A DNA stretch of 64,000 nucleotides from Cyclobacteriaceae bacterium (GTDB lineage: Bacteria; Bacteroidota; Bacteroidia; Cytophagales; Cyclobacteriaceae). Positions 10,485 to 19,795 of the stretch are shown here, piece by piece. Made by a program: the position numbers and the translations under genes. Within the stretch, counting starts at the first letter, position 1; every line of letters begins with the position of its first letter. The stretch spans positions 1 through 64,000 of the forward strand of contig BPHC01000007.1 in the NCBI GenBank assembly GCA_026003355.1, given 5' to 3'. The notes beneath the pieces are model-generated. The model ran no database searches, had not been told where the DNA came from, and saw only the letters and a program-made list of their open reading frames with translations.

Positions 10485-11455
10485 AAATACGAGCAGGTAT
10501 AACAGGAGGTTCGGGCTATACGGGAGGTGAGCTGCTGCGTTTGCTGCTGCGCCACCCGCAGGTAAGCGTTACCTGTGTGCACAGCCGGCAACATGCCGGT
10601 AAAAAGGTAACAGCAGTGCATAAAGATTTGTTGGGCGAAACCGATCTGATCTTTTCGGAAGAACCTCACTTTGAAGTTGATGTGCTGTTTCTGTGTCTGG
10701 GGCACGGAGAGAGCAGCCTGTTTCTGGAGCAACATGCCGTACCCGCCAGGGTAAAAATAATCGACCTGAGCCAGGACTTCCGCACCACCGCGCACGGTGC
10801 CGGCCGGAACTGGGTGTACGGACTGCCCGAGTTGTACCGCGGGCAAATACCAAATGCAGATTCTGTGGCCAACCCGGGATGTTTTGCCACGGCCATACAG
10901 CTCGCGCTGCTCCCGCTGGCCCGGGCAGGTGTACTGCATGATGTACATATTACCGGAATAACCGGTTCGACAGGCGCCGGCACCAGGCTTCAGGATACCC
11001 TTCATTTTTCGTGGCGTACGGCCAACATCTCGGCTTACAAAACACTTAGCCACCAGCATATTCATGAAGTTATGCAATCGCTCAACTACCTCCATCCATC
11101 AGAAAGCAAATCCATTTACTTTGTTCCGTGGCGTGGTGATTTTGCACGGGGCATATTTGTAACCGCAGTACTCAACCGCAAAGGTCTTTCGGGCAATGAG
11201 GTTAACCATCTGTTTGAAGATTTTTACAGATCCCATCCGTTTACGGTTGTAGCCAGTGAGATGATTGATCTGAAAATGGCGGTAAACACCAACAAATGTG
11301 TGGTTTATCCCGAAGTGGTGGGCGACAAAATAGCGGTTCATGCCGCGCTGGATAACCTGCTGAAAGGCGCATCGGGTCAGGCTGTTCAAAACCTCAATCT
11401 GATGTTCGGTCTGGAAGAGACTACGGGACTGCGGCTTAAAGCATCGGCATTTTAA
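10481..11455 (+). CDS. argC: N-acetyl-gamma-glutamyl-phosphate reductase
   Basis: ArgC reduces N-acyl-glutamyl phosphate to the semialdehyde with NADPH. Residues 4-16 (RAGITGGSGYTGG) form the Rossmann dinucleotide loop and the catalytic cysteine is Cys134 in VANPGCFATA; HVHE-like text around SHQHIHEV gives the conserved histidine region. At 324 residues it is of normal length for the short ArgC type. It overlaps argG by four bases and is followed after 11 bases by proC, so it belongs to the same transcript. Confidence 0.96.
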   Translation: MKIRAGITGGSGYTGGELLRLLLRHPQVSVTCVHSRQHAGKKVTAVHKDLLGETDLIFSEEPHFEVDVLFLCLGHGESSLFLEQHAVPARVKIIDLSQDFRTTAHGAGRNWVYGLPELYRGQIPNADSVANPGCFATAIQLALLPLARAGVLHDVHITGITGSTGAGTRLQDTLHFSWRTANISAYKTLSHQHIHEVMQSLNYLHPSESKSIYFVPWRGDFARGIFVTAVLNRKGLSGNEVNHLFEDFYRSHPFTVVASEMIDLKMAVNTNKCVVYPEVVGDKIAVHAALDNLLKGASGQAVQNLNLMFGLEETTGLRLKASAF

Positions 11456-11466
11456 CCATCCATACC

Positions 11467-12273
11467 ATGCATGCACAACTGGCCATAATCGGAGCGGGCA
11501 ACCTGGGACAGGCCCTTGCAAAGGGCGCTATAGAGAAGTGCGGAATTTCTCCGGCCGATGTGGTGCTTGCCCGCCGGAACTTGTCGAAAATTGAACATTG
11601 GCGCCACACCGGAGTAACCATTACCCAAAACAACCGGCAGGCAGCAGCTGCGGCCAACATGGTTATACTTTGTGTTCAGCCCAAGCAAATTGCAACCGTT
11701 CTGGGCGAAATAAACGAGGTGCTTACCGAAAGCAGGCATATCCTCATCTCTGTTGCTACAGGCGTAACCACTGGCGAAATAGCTGCCTGCCTGGGCGGTA
11801 AACCTGTTCCGGTTGTGCGGGCCATGCCCAACACGGCTGTGGCCATTGGCCAGTCCATGACCTGTTTATGTGCCAGCCAGGGCCATGAGCATGCATTGCT
11901 GCCGGCTAAACAACTTTTTGATGCCCTTGGGCAAACCCTCATTATCGAAGAGCGCCTCATGAAGGCGGCCACCGTTTTGGCTGCCAGTGGCGTGGCCTTT
12001 TTTATGAGGTACATCCGCGCGGCTACCCAGGGAGGTATTCAGCTGGGCTTCGATGCCGATGATGCACAGGCAATTGCCATACAAACCGCCAAAGGCGCAG
12101 CTACCCTGTTGCAAACAAACAAATCGCATCCCGAGCTGGAAATTGACCGGGTAACCACACCCGAAGGTTGCACAATTGCCGGCCTGAATGAAATGGAACA
12201 TCAGGGGCTTAGCCCGGCTCTCATTAAAGGCATAATTACCTCATACGAAAAAATAAACAACATCCGTCAATGA
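11467..12273 (+). CDS. proC: pyrroline-5-carboxylate reductase
   Basis: ProC reduces pyrroline-5-carboxylate to proline. The N-terminal Rossmann motif IIGAGNLGQALAKG and the C-terminal signature region TTPEGCTIAGLNEME identify it, and the 268-residue length is typical. The start ATG at 11467 follows ATGCATGC-rich sequence and is the first in frame. It sits between argC and argD, sharing a four-base overlap with argD. Its place inside the arginine operon ties proline to the ornithine/glutamate-semialdehyde branch and is common in Bacteroidota. Confidence 0.95.
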   Translation: MHAQLAIIGAGNLGQALAKGAIEKCGISPADVVLARRNLSKIEHWRHTGVTITQNNRQAAAAANMVILCVQPKQIATVLGEINEVLTESRHILISVATGVTTGEIAACLGGKPVPVVRAMPNTAVAIGQSMTCLCASQGHEHALLPAKQLFDALGQTLIIEERLMKAATVLAASGVAFFMRYIRAATQGGIQLGFDADDAQAIAIQTAKGAATLLQTNKSHPELEIDRVTTPEGCTIAGLNEMEHQGLSPALIKGIITSYEKINNIRQ

Positions 12274-13418
12274 AGCTTTTTGATGTCTATCCGCTGCTCA
12301 ATATTCATCCGGTAAAAGCTCAGGGCGCCTGGCTTTGGGATGATGCCGGAAACCGCTATCTTGATTTGTATGGCGGGCATGCGGTTATTTCTATAGGGCA
12401 CTCGCATCCGCGCTTCATCAAACGCATCAGCGAGCAGCTTAACCGCATTGCTTTTTATTCAAACAGCGTGCAAAATCATCTGCAGCAGCAGCTGGCCGGC
12501 CTGCTGGGCGAACTTTCAGGCTATGCCGATTATCAGCTTTTCATGGTTAACTCAGGTGCCGAAGCAGTAGAAAATGCTCTGAAAATTGCCTCGTTCGTAA
12601 CGGGCCGCAAAAAGGTAGTGGCCTTCAGGCGGTCCTTTCATGGCCGCACGTCGGGTGCGGTAGCCGTTACCGATAATCCGAAGATTGCAGCGCCTTTCAA
12701 CGAAGGGCATGTTGTTGAGTTTGTTTTGCTGAACGATATAGCCGGCCTCCGGGCTGCCATAACCCCTGAGGTAGCCGCAGTAATCATTGAGGGTATTCAG
12801 GGGCTGGGCGGCATTTTCGAACCCGAACCGCACTTTCTGGAAGAAGCCGAACGGCTTTGCCATGAAAATAATGCCCTGCTGATTGTTGATGAAATCCAGT
12901 CGGGATACGGCAGAACAGGAAAGTTTTTTGCCCACCAGCACACAACGGTAAGGCCACACCTCGTCACCATTGCCAAGGGCATGGGCAACGGCTTTCCGGT
13001 TGGCGGAGTGTTGGTTCACCCCGGCATCAAGCCCTGGCCGGGCATGCTGGGCACTACTTTCGGAGGCAGCCACCTGGCCTGCGCTGCTGCACTGGCCGTG
13101 CTGGAAGTAATTCGCGATGAACAACTGGTGCTGCATGCGCAACAAACAGGTGACTACCTGCTTGGCCGTTTAAAAGAAATACCGGGCCTTTCTGAAGTTC
13201 GTGGCAAAGGCCTGATGATTGGCCTGGATGTTCCCGGCAGGATGAATATCCTGCGGCAGCACCTTGTTTACAATAAAAGAGTTTTTACGGGCGAATCGAA
13301 ACCCGATACCATAAGACTGCTGCCGCCCCTTTCGCTTTCACGCGAACAGGCCGATTTGTTTCTGGACGCATTCGCTGAAAGCCTTGTAGAAACCGCTAAA
13401 ATTCCGTTAGGTTCATGA
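12270..13418 (+). CDS. argD: acetylornithine aminotransferase
   Basis: ArgD transfers an amino group from glutamate to N-acyl-glutamate semialdehyde, giving N-acylornithine. It is a fold-type I PLP enzyme: NSGAEAVENALK near residues 94-105, RSFHGRTSGA at 121-130, IVDEIQSGYGRTG from 205 and the PLP lysine Lys236 in TIAKGMGNGFPVGG. The 382-residue length is normal. Both ends overlap their neighbours by four bases (proC upstream, argF' downstream), which implies translational coupling. The family is close to ornithine aminotransferase, but the operon makes the biosynthetic role clear. Confidence 0.95.
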   Translation: MKLFDVYPLLNIHPVKAQGAWLWDDAGNRYLDLYGGHAVISIGHSHPRFIKRISEQLNRIAFYSNSVQNHLQQQLAGLLGELSGYADYQLFMVNSGAEAVENALKIASFVTGRKKVVAFRRSFHGRTSGAVAVTDNPKIAAPFNEGHVVEFVLLNDIAGLRAAITPEVAAVIIEGIQGLGGIFEPEPHFLEEAERLCHENNALLIVDEIQSGYGRTGKFFAHQHTTVRPHLVTIAKGMGNGFPVGGVLVHPGIKPWPGMLGTTFGGSHLACAAALAVLEVIRDEQLVLHAQQTGDYLLGRLKEIPGLSEVRGKGLMIGLDVPGRMNILRQHLVYNKRVFTGESKPDTIRLLPPLSLSREQADLFLDAFAESLVETAKIPLGS

Positions 13419-14368
13419 AGCATTTTTTATCCGTAAACGATGTTACCCATCCGGATGAGCTCATTAACCGGGCGCTTGCCTTTAAACAACAACCGGTGCC
13501 GCCCCATCACCCCGGAAAGGGCAGGCGGCTGGGCCTGCTGTTTTTTAATCCCAGCCTGCGCACGCGCCTGAGCACCCAGCTGGCGGCTCAGAATCTGGGC
13601 ATGGAGGTGATTGTGCTGAATGCCGGTCGCGAAAACTGGACGCTTGAATTTACCGATGGCGCAGTAATGGACGGTGAAACGGTTGAACACGTAAAGGATG
13701 CTGCGCGGGTACTGGGTCGCTACTTCGATGTATTGGGCATACGCACTTTTCCGAAACTGCAAAGCCGCGATGAAGATTACGCTGAGCACGTGCTGAATCA
13801 GTTTGTGCGCCATGCAGGCGTGCCCGTGATAAGTCTGGAAAGCGCCACCCTGCACCCCCTTCAAAGTCTTGCCGACCTGATAACCATTACCGAACACCGG
13901 CCGCATAGCCGCAAACCCAAAGTGGTGCTTACCTGGGCTCCGCATATCAAACCCCTGCCGCAGTGCGTGGCCAACAGTTTTGCCCAGTGGATGCTCGCAT
14001 GGAATAAGGCACATCTGGTGGTGGCACATCCGCCCGGATATGAGCTCGATGAACAGTTTACAAGGGGTGCCGACATTCTTACCAGCCAGATGGAGGCCTT
14101 ACAGGATGCCGACTTTGTATATGTAAAGAACTGGAGCAGCCTGAATCCATACGGCACCACGCCTGCCGTAGGCGAAAACTGGATGCTTACTTCAGCGAAG
14201 CTGCAGGTTACACGCAACGCCCGCGTAATGCACTGTTTGCCCGTGCGCAGAAACGTGGAGCTGAGCGATGAGGTACTCGACTCACCGGCAAGTCTGGTAA
14301 CCGAACAGGCTGCCAACCGCATTTGGGCAGCACAGGCGGCTTTGGCCAGCCTGATTGAATCAATTTGA
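13415..14368 (+). CDS. argF': N-acyl-ornithine (acetyl- or succinylornithine) carbamoyltransferase
   Basis: This is the Bacteroidota/Xanthomonas-type transcarbamylase that acts on acylated ornithine instead of free ornithine, giving N-acylcitrulline. It has the carbamoyl-phosphate loop FFNPSLRTR (residues 44-52), ESATLHPLQSLAD for the second phosphate/substrate site and MHCLPVRRNVELSDEV near the C-terminus. The text VMDGETVEH (residues 84-92) lies where acetyl- and succinyl-specific enzymes differ by one residue; I cannot place that residue securely, so the acyl group stays open. The presence of argE downstream, and no ordinary argF here, agree with the acylated route. It overlaps argD by four bases. 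Confidence 0.93.
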   Translation: MKHFLSVNDVTHPDELINRALAFKQQPVPPHHPGKGRRLGLLFFNPSLRTRLSTQLAAQNLGMEVIVLNAGRENWTLEFTDGAVMDGETVEHVKDAARVLGRYFDVLGIRTFPKLQSRDEDYAEHVLNQFVRHAGVPVISLESATLHPLQSLADLITITEHRPHSRKPKVVLTWAPHIKPLPQCVANSFAQWMLAWNKAHLVVAHPPGYELDEQFTRGADILTSQMEALQDADFVYVKNWSSLNPYGTTPAVGENWMLTSAKLQVTRNARVMHCLPVRRNVELSDEVLDSPASLVTEQAANRIWAAQAALASLIESI

Positions 14369-14401
14369 ATGAACGTTTGATTTTTTGATATACATAAACC
14401 G

Positions 14402-15193
14402 ATGAACACCCGGCTGAATATTGTAAAAATAGGAGGGCACGTACTGGACGATGATGCCGCACTCGAAAAATTTCTGCACCATTTTGCACTGCTTGATGAA
14501 CCCAAAATTCTGGTGCATGGAGGCGGAAAGCAGGCTTCACAGCTTAGCAGGCAACTGGGTATTGAACCCAAATTAATCAACGGAAGGCGCATTACCGATG
14601 CCTCTACGCTGGAAGTAGTAACCATGGTATATGGTGGATTGATAAATAAAAAGGTGGTTACCCGGCTGCAGCAATTCGGCTGCAATGCCCTGGGTCTTAC
14701 CGGAGCCGACGGAAACCTGATACGTGCCACGCGAAGACCGCCGGATGAAGTGGATTATGGCTTTGCAGGCGATGTTACGCCCAAAGGTATAAATACATCG
14801 TTGTTGTATTTTTTGCTCAGGCAAAACACGGTTCCGGTTATTGCACCCCTTACCCATGAAAACGGAACACTCCTCAACACCAATGCCGACACCCTGGCCT
14901 CGGTGCTCGCTATAGCCCTGTGCATGCACTTTCACATCCGCCTGGTGTATTGCTTCGAGAAGAGGGGCGTGTTGCACAATCCAAATGACGATCAATCGGT
15001 TATACCGGTAATAAATACCGCCTCCTACCACCAGTTACTTGCCGAAGGCGTTATCAATAACGGCATGTTGCCAAAACTTCAAACGGCCTTTGCTGCCGCT
15101 CAGCAGGGCGTTCCCGAAGTAATCATAACCCATGCCGCCAACTTTACAGCAAAACACCATGCCGAAATTGAGGGCACGCGCATCATGAAGTAA
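14402..15193 (+). CDS. argB: acetylglutamate kinase
   Basis: ArgB phosphorylates N-acylglutamate. Residues 7-12 give KIGGHV (phosphate loop), LVHGGGKQAS follows, then the substrate segment KLINGRRITDASTLEVV and GLTGADGNLI. The 263-residue length is that of the unfused kinase. A 33-base gap separates it from argF', the widest gap inside the operon, and argE starts five bases after its stop. No separate arginine-binding N-terminal helix is visible, so the enzyme may lack the arginine-sensitive hexamer form; that is inference from length. Confidence 0.95.
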   Translation: MNTRLNIVKIGGHVLDDDAALEKFLHHFALLDEPKILVHGGGKQASQLSRQLGIEPKLINGRRITDASTLEVVTMVYGGLINKKVVTRLQQFGCNALGLTGADGNLIRATRRPPDEVDYGFAGDVTPKGINTSLLYFLLRQNTVPVIAPLTHENGTLLNTNADTLASVLAIALCMHFHIRLVYCFEKRGVLHNPNDDQSVIPVINTASYHQLLAEGVINNGMLPKLQTAFAAAQQGVPEVIITHAANFTAKHHAEIEGTRIMK

Positions 15194-15197
15194 TTGC

Positions 15198-16265
15198 ATG
15201 CACGACTGCCAACCCTATATCGACCTGCTATGCCACCTGGTGGCCACACCCTCGTTTAGCGGTAAGGAAGATAAGACGGCCGGCCTTATAGCCTCATTCC
15301 TGGCAGCCCGCAACATACCGGTGCAGCAGGTGGGCAACAACGTATGGGCCATAAACCGCCATTTTGCTGCTGGTAAGCCTACTGTTCTGCTTAACTCACA
15401 TCACGATACCGTAAAGCCCAATGCGGCATATACGCGCAATCCCTTTGAACCCGTAATTGAGCATAACAAGCTGTTTGGGTTGGGCAGCAACGATGCTGGC
15501 GGTGCGCTGGTGGCGCTGCTGGCAGCCTTTATACATTTTTATGACCAGCCTTTGCACTTTAATCTGGTTTATTCGGCAACGGCAGAAGAAGAAATCTCCG
15601 GCAAGGGCGGCATTGAAAGCCTCTGGCCTTACCTGCCACCGATAGATATGGCCATCGTAGGCGAACCTACCCTTTGCCAAATGGCCGTGGCCGAAAAAGG
15701 CCTGCTGGTTCTGGATTGCACTGCACATGGAACAGCCGGGCATGCGGCACATCACCGCAGCGATAATGCCATCTATACGGCAGTTAAAGACATTGAATGG
15801 TTTAGCAACTACCGGTTCGAAAAAATTTCGCCCTGGCTGGGCGAAGTAAAGATGACGGTTACAGCCATTCATGCAGGCGATGCCCACAACATGGTGCCGC
15901 CTGAGTGCCTCTATACCGTAGATGTGCGTGTAACCGATGCCTATACGCTCGAAGAAGTGCTGCACGAAATAAAGCGACACGTAAATTCGGTTGTTGTTCC
16001 GCGTTCGGTAAGGCTCCGTCCTTCGGGCATTGACCCCGGCCATCCCCTTGTACGGGCAGCAACCGACCTGGGAATAGAGCAATATGGTTCGCCCACCACC
16101 TCCGACCAGGCGCTTATTCCCGTACCCTCGGTAAAAATTGGTCCCGGTGACTCGCAGCGTTCGCACACGGCCGATGAATACATTGAGCTGGACGAGTTCA
16201 GCGAAGGTATCAATACGTATATTCGCCTTCTTGGCCGCCTGAACGAACTATTGAAAAATCCATGA
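15198..16265 (+). CDS. argE: acetylornithine deacetylase (M20 metallopeptidase family)
   Basis: In the ArgF' pathway this hydrolase frees citrulline from N-acylcitrulline. M20 zinc ligands and catalytic residues are visible: LNSHHDTVKPN (H-x-D), SNDAGGALVALLAAF (bridging Asp), TAEEEISGKGG (catalytic Glu pair) and VGEPT. The 355-residue length fits ArgE/DapE enzymes; the operon favours ArgE. The small dimerisation domain lies between about residues 170 and 285. Its stop overlaps the argH start by four bases. Confidence 0.93.
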   Translation: MHDCQPYIDLLCHLVATPSFSGKEDKTAGLIASFLAARNIPVQQVGNNVWAINRHFAAGKPTVLLNSHHDTVKPNAAYTRNPFEPVIEHNKLFGLGSNDAGGALVALLAAFIHFYDQPLHFNLVYSATAEEEISGKGGIESLWPYLPPIDMAIVGEPTLCQMAVAEKGLLVLDCTAHGTAGHAAHHRSDNAIYTAVKDIEWFSNYRFEKISPWLGEVKMTVTAIHAGDAHNMVPPECLYTVDVRVTDAYTLEEVLHEIKRHVNSVVVPRSVRLRPSGIDPGHPLVRAATDLGIEQYGSPTTSDQALIPVPSVKIGPGDSQRSHTADEYIELDEFSEGINTYIRLLGRLNELLKNP

Positions 16266-17602
16266 AACTCTGGCAACAGCAATCTTCCCTGCATCCGGAT
16301 GTGGAGCGGTTCACCACCGGCCGCGATCGCGAATTCGATCTGTGGCTTGCACCTTTTGATGTACTGGGCTCCATTGCCCATGCCATCATGCTGGGTGAGG
16401 CGGGCCTGCTTGCGGCACACGAAGCTACGCAGCTTGCTGAAGCCCTGCGCGAAATATACCGCATGGCCGAAAGCGGAAATTTCCGGATCGAAGAAGGCGT
16501 GGAAGATGTGCACTCACAGGTTGAGCTCATGCTAACCCGTAAACTGGGCGATGCCGGAAAGAAAATTCACACCGGGCGTTCGCGCAACGACCAGGTGTTA
16601 ACCGACATCCGGTTGCTGATTCGGCATGAAATTGAAAACATAGTTACCGAAACCCGGCAGCTGTTCGACCTGCTGCTTGCACGCGCCAGGCAGCATCAGC
16701 AGGTGTTAATACCCGGCTACACACACAGCCAGCCGGCCATGCCTTCTTCATTTGGTCTTTGGTTTGGCGCATGGGCAGAGAGCCTGGTTGACGATATGAT
16801 TCTGATGGGAGCAGCCTGGCAAATTGCAAACAAAAATCCGCTGGGTTCGGCCGCGGGGTACGGATCTTCCTTCCCGCTTAACCGCAGGCGAACCACCGAG
16901 CTTCTGGGTTTTGATGACCTGAACTACAATGTGGTATATGCCCAGATGGGCCGGGGCAAAACCGAGCGTATCGTGGCGTATGCGCTGGCAGCCCTGGGCA
17001 GCACCCTTGCGCGACTGGCCACCGATGTGTGCATGTTTGTTAATCCCCAATTTGGGTTTTTGCGCCTGCCCGACTCGTTTACGACCGGCTCAAGCATTAT
17101 GCCCCATAAAAAAAATCCTGACGTGTTTGAGCTGGTAAGGGCCTATGGCAATCAGCTTCAGGCGCTGCCTAATACCATTGCCATAATTGGCACCAATTTA
17201 ATGTCAGGCTATCATCGCGATTATCAGATAGTAAAGGAGCAATTGTTTCCGGCGCTCCGTCAAATAACCGAATGTCTTAAAATAACGCGGCTTGGGCTGG
17301 AACAAAGCCAGGTGTTGACCGGGGTTATTGATGAACAGCAATTTGACTATATCTTTAGTGTGGAAGAAGTGAACCGCCTGGTCGTAAAGGGTGTTCCGTT
17401 CCGCGATGCCTATATGAAAATCAAAGAAGCCATATCCGCAGGAACATTTACCCCTGACAGGCGCATCAGTCATAGCCACGAAGGAAGCATAGGTAATTTA
17501 TGCCTGCCCGATATACAACGGATGATGGATACAGTCATCGCCCGGTTTGCGTTCGAAAAGGTAAACCGCGCACTGGCTGCTTTGCTGGCCGGCCCGAACT
17601 AA
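16262..17602 (+). CDS. argH: argininosuccinate lyase
   Basis: ArgH splits argininosuccinate into arginine and fumarate and closes the pathway. The fumarase/aspartase superfamily signature GSSIMPHKKNPD is intact, with IHTGRSRNDQVLTD and YTHSQPAMPSSFG upstream as the other two conserved regions. The 446-residue length is normal. It is the last arginine gene of the operon; an M48 protease gene starts only 10 bases after the stop and may be read through. Confidence 0.97.
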   Translation: MKLWQQQSSLHPDVERFTTGRDREFDLWLAPFDVLGSIAHAIMLGEAGLLAAHEATQLAEALREIYRMAESGNFRIEEGVEDVHSQVELMLTRKLGDAGKKIHTGRSRNDQVLTDIRLLIRHEIENIVTETRQLFDLLLARARQHQQVLIPGYTHSQPAMPSSFGLWFGAWAESLVDDMILMGAAWQIANKNPLGSAAGYGSSFPLNRRRTTELLGFDDLNYNVVYAQMGRGKTERIVAYALAALGSTLARLATDVCMFVNPQFGFLRLPDSFTTGSSIMPHKKNPDVFELVRAYGNQLQALPNTIAIIGTNLMSGYHRDYQIVKEQLFPALRQITECLKITRLGLEQSQVLTGVIDEQQFDYIFSVEEVNRLVVKGVPFRDAYMKIKEAISAGTFTPDRRISHSHEGSIGNLCLPDIQRMMDTVIARFAFEKVNRALAALLAGPN

Positions 17603-17612
17603 ACACCCTGCT

Positions 17613-18858
17613 ATGAGTTCCCAGGCTTTGCTCCATCTTATTACCGGCCTTGTGGTGGTCGGCTTTGTTGCCGAAGAGGTGCTGGCCTGGCTAAACCTCA
17701 GGCACATGCGCACCGGCATTCCGGATGAAATAGCCGGGTTTTATGATCCTGAAAAATACCAAAAATCGTTGCTGTATCACCGCGAAACCAACAGAGCAGG
17801 CCTGATTCAGTCGTTGTTTGGTTTTGCGTTAACACTTACTGTACTTCTTACCGGCGCATTGGGCCTGCTCGATGCTGCCTTAAGGCAGGTTACACAACAC
17901 CCGGTCTACCTGCCTTTGTTGTTTTTTGCTGCGCTGGCGCTCATGTCTGATGTATTGTCGCTGCCCTTTCAGCTTTATCATACTTTTGTGATAGAGGAAA
18001 AATACGGCTTTAACCGCACCACTTTCAAAACCTTTGTAACCGATAAACTTAAAGGCTATATGCTGGGAGCCGTTTTAGGGGGCAGTTTGCTGGCTGTGTT
18101 TTTGATTCTGGTACAACATATTGGTGCGGCTTTCTGGGTTCTGTTTCTAGTGGTGGCAGCTGTCTTCATGCTGTTTATACATATTTTTTACGCTTCGCTC
18201 ATATTGCCCCTCTTTAACAAGCTAACGCCGCTTGAAGATGGCGAACTGAAAACGGCTATTGAACAGCTTGCCGGCCAGATAGGTTTTCCGGTGAAGAATA
18301 TTCTGGTTATGGATGGCTCGAGGCGGTCGGGTAAGGCAAATGCTTTTTTTACCGGTCTGGGCAAGCGGAAAAAGATTGTACTGTACGACACGCTGATTAA
18401 CAAACATACGGTTGATGAACTGCTGGCTGTGCTGGCTCATGAAATCGGGCACTATAAAAAAGTGCCATATTGTAATGGGCTATGTGCTGTCGGTACTGCA
18501 AACGGCTGTTATTCTGTTTGTCCTGTCGCGTATGGTGTTTATAGAAGAATTGTCGTATGCCCTGGGCGGCCAGGTATTTGCCGTCCATCTTAATCTGGTA
18601 GCCTCTGTGCTGCTTATTTCGCCTGTATCGGCTCTGGCGGGTATAGCGCTTAATGCCCTTAGCCGCAGGCATGAATATGAAGCCGACCGGTTTGCAGCAT
18701 CCCATGCCGGTGCCGGCGCACTGGCGGCGGCTCTTAAAAAACTATCGGTCGACAACCTGGCGAACCTTTACCCGCACCCCCTGTATGTAATGGCGTACTA
18801 TTCACATCCTCCGCTGCTAAGCCGTTTGAAGCGGCTTGAGGCCAATATGCCGCGTTAA
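17613..18858 (+). CDS. M48 family metallopeptidase (Ste24/CAAX prenyl protease type), one-base frameshift
   Basis: The joined reading gives about 415 residues of a polytopic inner-membrane zinc protease. The active site is LAVLAHEIGHYKK (HEIGH) near 18440, and the third ligand sits in SRRHEYEADRFAASHAG near 18670. The N-terminus has Ste24-like text EKYGFNRTTFKTFVTDKLKG, and the C-terminus SHPPLLSRLKRLEA is typical. The frame changes immediately after HEIGHYKK in a run of six A at 18456-18461; with five A the reading continues as KKCHIVMGYVLSVLQ, so a one-base homopolymer insertion explains the break. Likely role: processing or quality control of membrane proteins. Confidence 0.85.
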
Positions 18859-18878
18859 GGACCGGCATGTTTGTAATA

Positions 18879-19712
18879 TTATTTCAGGGTAGATTTATTG
18901 AAGGCAAGTATGGGTACCCGGATGTGGTAAACCATTTTTCTGGTCATGCCCCGTTCGAATAATTTTTCAAAGAAACCAAGCTTATGGGTAAATGTTGTTA
19001 ACAAACGGGCGTTTTGCTTTTTGACAAAATTTTCCACGGCCTGAGGTATGTTGTCGCTCTTTGCAATGGTGAATCCTATTTTTTGGTATTTCGCTATCTG
19101 CCGCAGCATTTTGGCATAATCTTTCTCATCGGGTATGGAGGTTGCTTTAATCCCGGCTACATAAAACACCTCAACACGTGCTGCCAGTATTTCTGCAAAC
19201 GCCGCAACGGTTTTTATTTCTTCTTCTGTATGCTTCAGGTTGGTGGCATAAACTATTTTGGTGGGTTTTGTGTAAAGGGCTTTTGGCGGAACCGCCAGTA
19301 CCGGCACAGTGGCGGTATTTATCATGGCGGCTGCGTTGCTGCCAAGCAATATTTTTTTCAGCCCGCTGGCACCCGTGGTGCCCATCACAATCAGGTCGGC
19401 TCCTTCTCCTTCACAAAATTGGTTTACGGTACGGGTAAAATCAGTACCGTGTTTAATGTGGATGCCAAGTTCAGGTCTTTTTCCCCGCAGGCTTTTTCTG
19501 ACTTCATTGAAAAACAGTTCCCCGTCATGACGGGCAATTTCCACAAGCTGTTCCTGCAGTTTCGATAACTTTAACAATGCTTTGCCCGAAGTATTGGCCT
19601 GTACAACGTGAAGCATTTTTATATCTGCCCCCAGTTGTTTGGCCAGGCCGGCAGCGTAGTGTACCGCTGTTTTAGATGCTTTTGAATAATCAACAGGAAC
19701 AAGGATAGTCAT
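18879..19712 (-). CDS. tandem universal stress protein (UspA family)
   Basis: The 277-residue protein contains two Usp domains. The first (about 1-145) opens MTILVPVDYSKAS and contains GTTGASGLKKILLGS, the G-2x-G-9x-G(S) ATP-binding pattern. The second (about 150-277) opens with KIVYATNLKHTEEE but lacks a clear copy of that pattern. Such proteins are cytoplasmic stress modulators. ATG 19712 was chosen, not the in-frame ATG at 19736: the -7 box at 19734-19741 puts transcription start near 19728, downstream of the longer start. The promoter has the CRP/FNR-type site found at the sulfur genes, suggesting shared control. Confidence 0.92.
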   Translation of the reverse strand: MTILVPVDYSKASKTAVHYAAGLAKQLGADIKMLHVVQANTSGKALLKLSKLQEQLVEIARHDGELFFNEVRKSLRGKRPELGIHIKHGTDFTRTVNQFCEGEGADLIVMGTTGASGLKKILLGSNAAAMINTATVPVLAVPPKALYTKPTKIVYATNLKHTEEEIKTVAAFAEILAARVEVFYVAGIKATSIPDEKDYAKMLRQIAKYQKIGFTIAKSDNIPQAVENFVKKQNARLLTTFTHKLGFFEKLFERGMTRKMVYHIRVPILAFNKSTLK

Positions 19713-19733
19713 AACCCAGGGATTGCTTTTGTA

Positions 19734-19778
19734 CAAAGGTCACGCAATCCGGCCACTTTTTGTCTGACTATTGTCAGG
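19734..19778 (-). promoter_or_regulatory. UspA promoter: CRP/FNR-type site plus -7 box
   Basis: On the coding strand an inverted repeat TGAC-AATA-GTCA (core 19765-19776, frame of the 16-bp site 19763-19778) is followed by GACCTTTG at 19741-19734. The centre of the site is 29.5 bp from the 5' edge of that -7 box, the same spacing as in four sulfur-gene promoters at 54.2, 58.0, 61.7 and 62.6 kb. The site outer bases are weaker than in the others. No -33 box is visible, as expected for activator-dependent transcription. Confidence 0.5.
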
Positions 19779-19795
19779 AAACAGCGCGATATTAA

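Noticed and set aside
13427-14730. Long minus-strand frames opposite argF' and argB
   Set aside because: Antisense to conserved enzymes; no family text.
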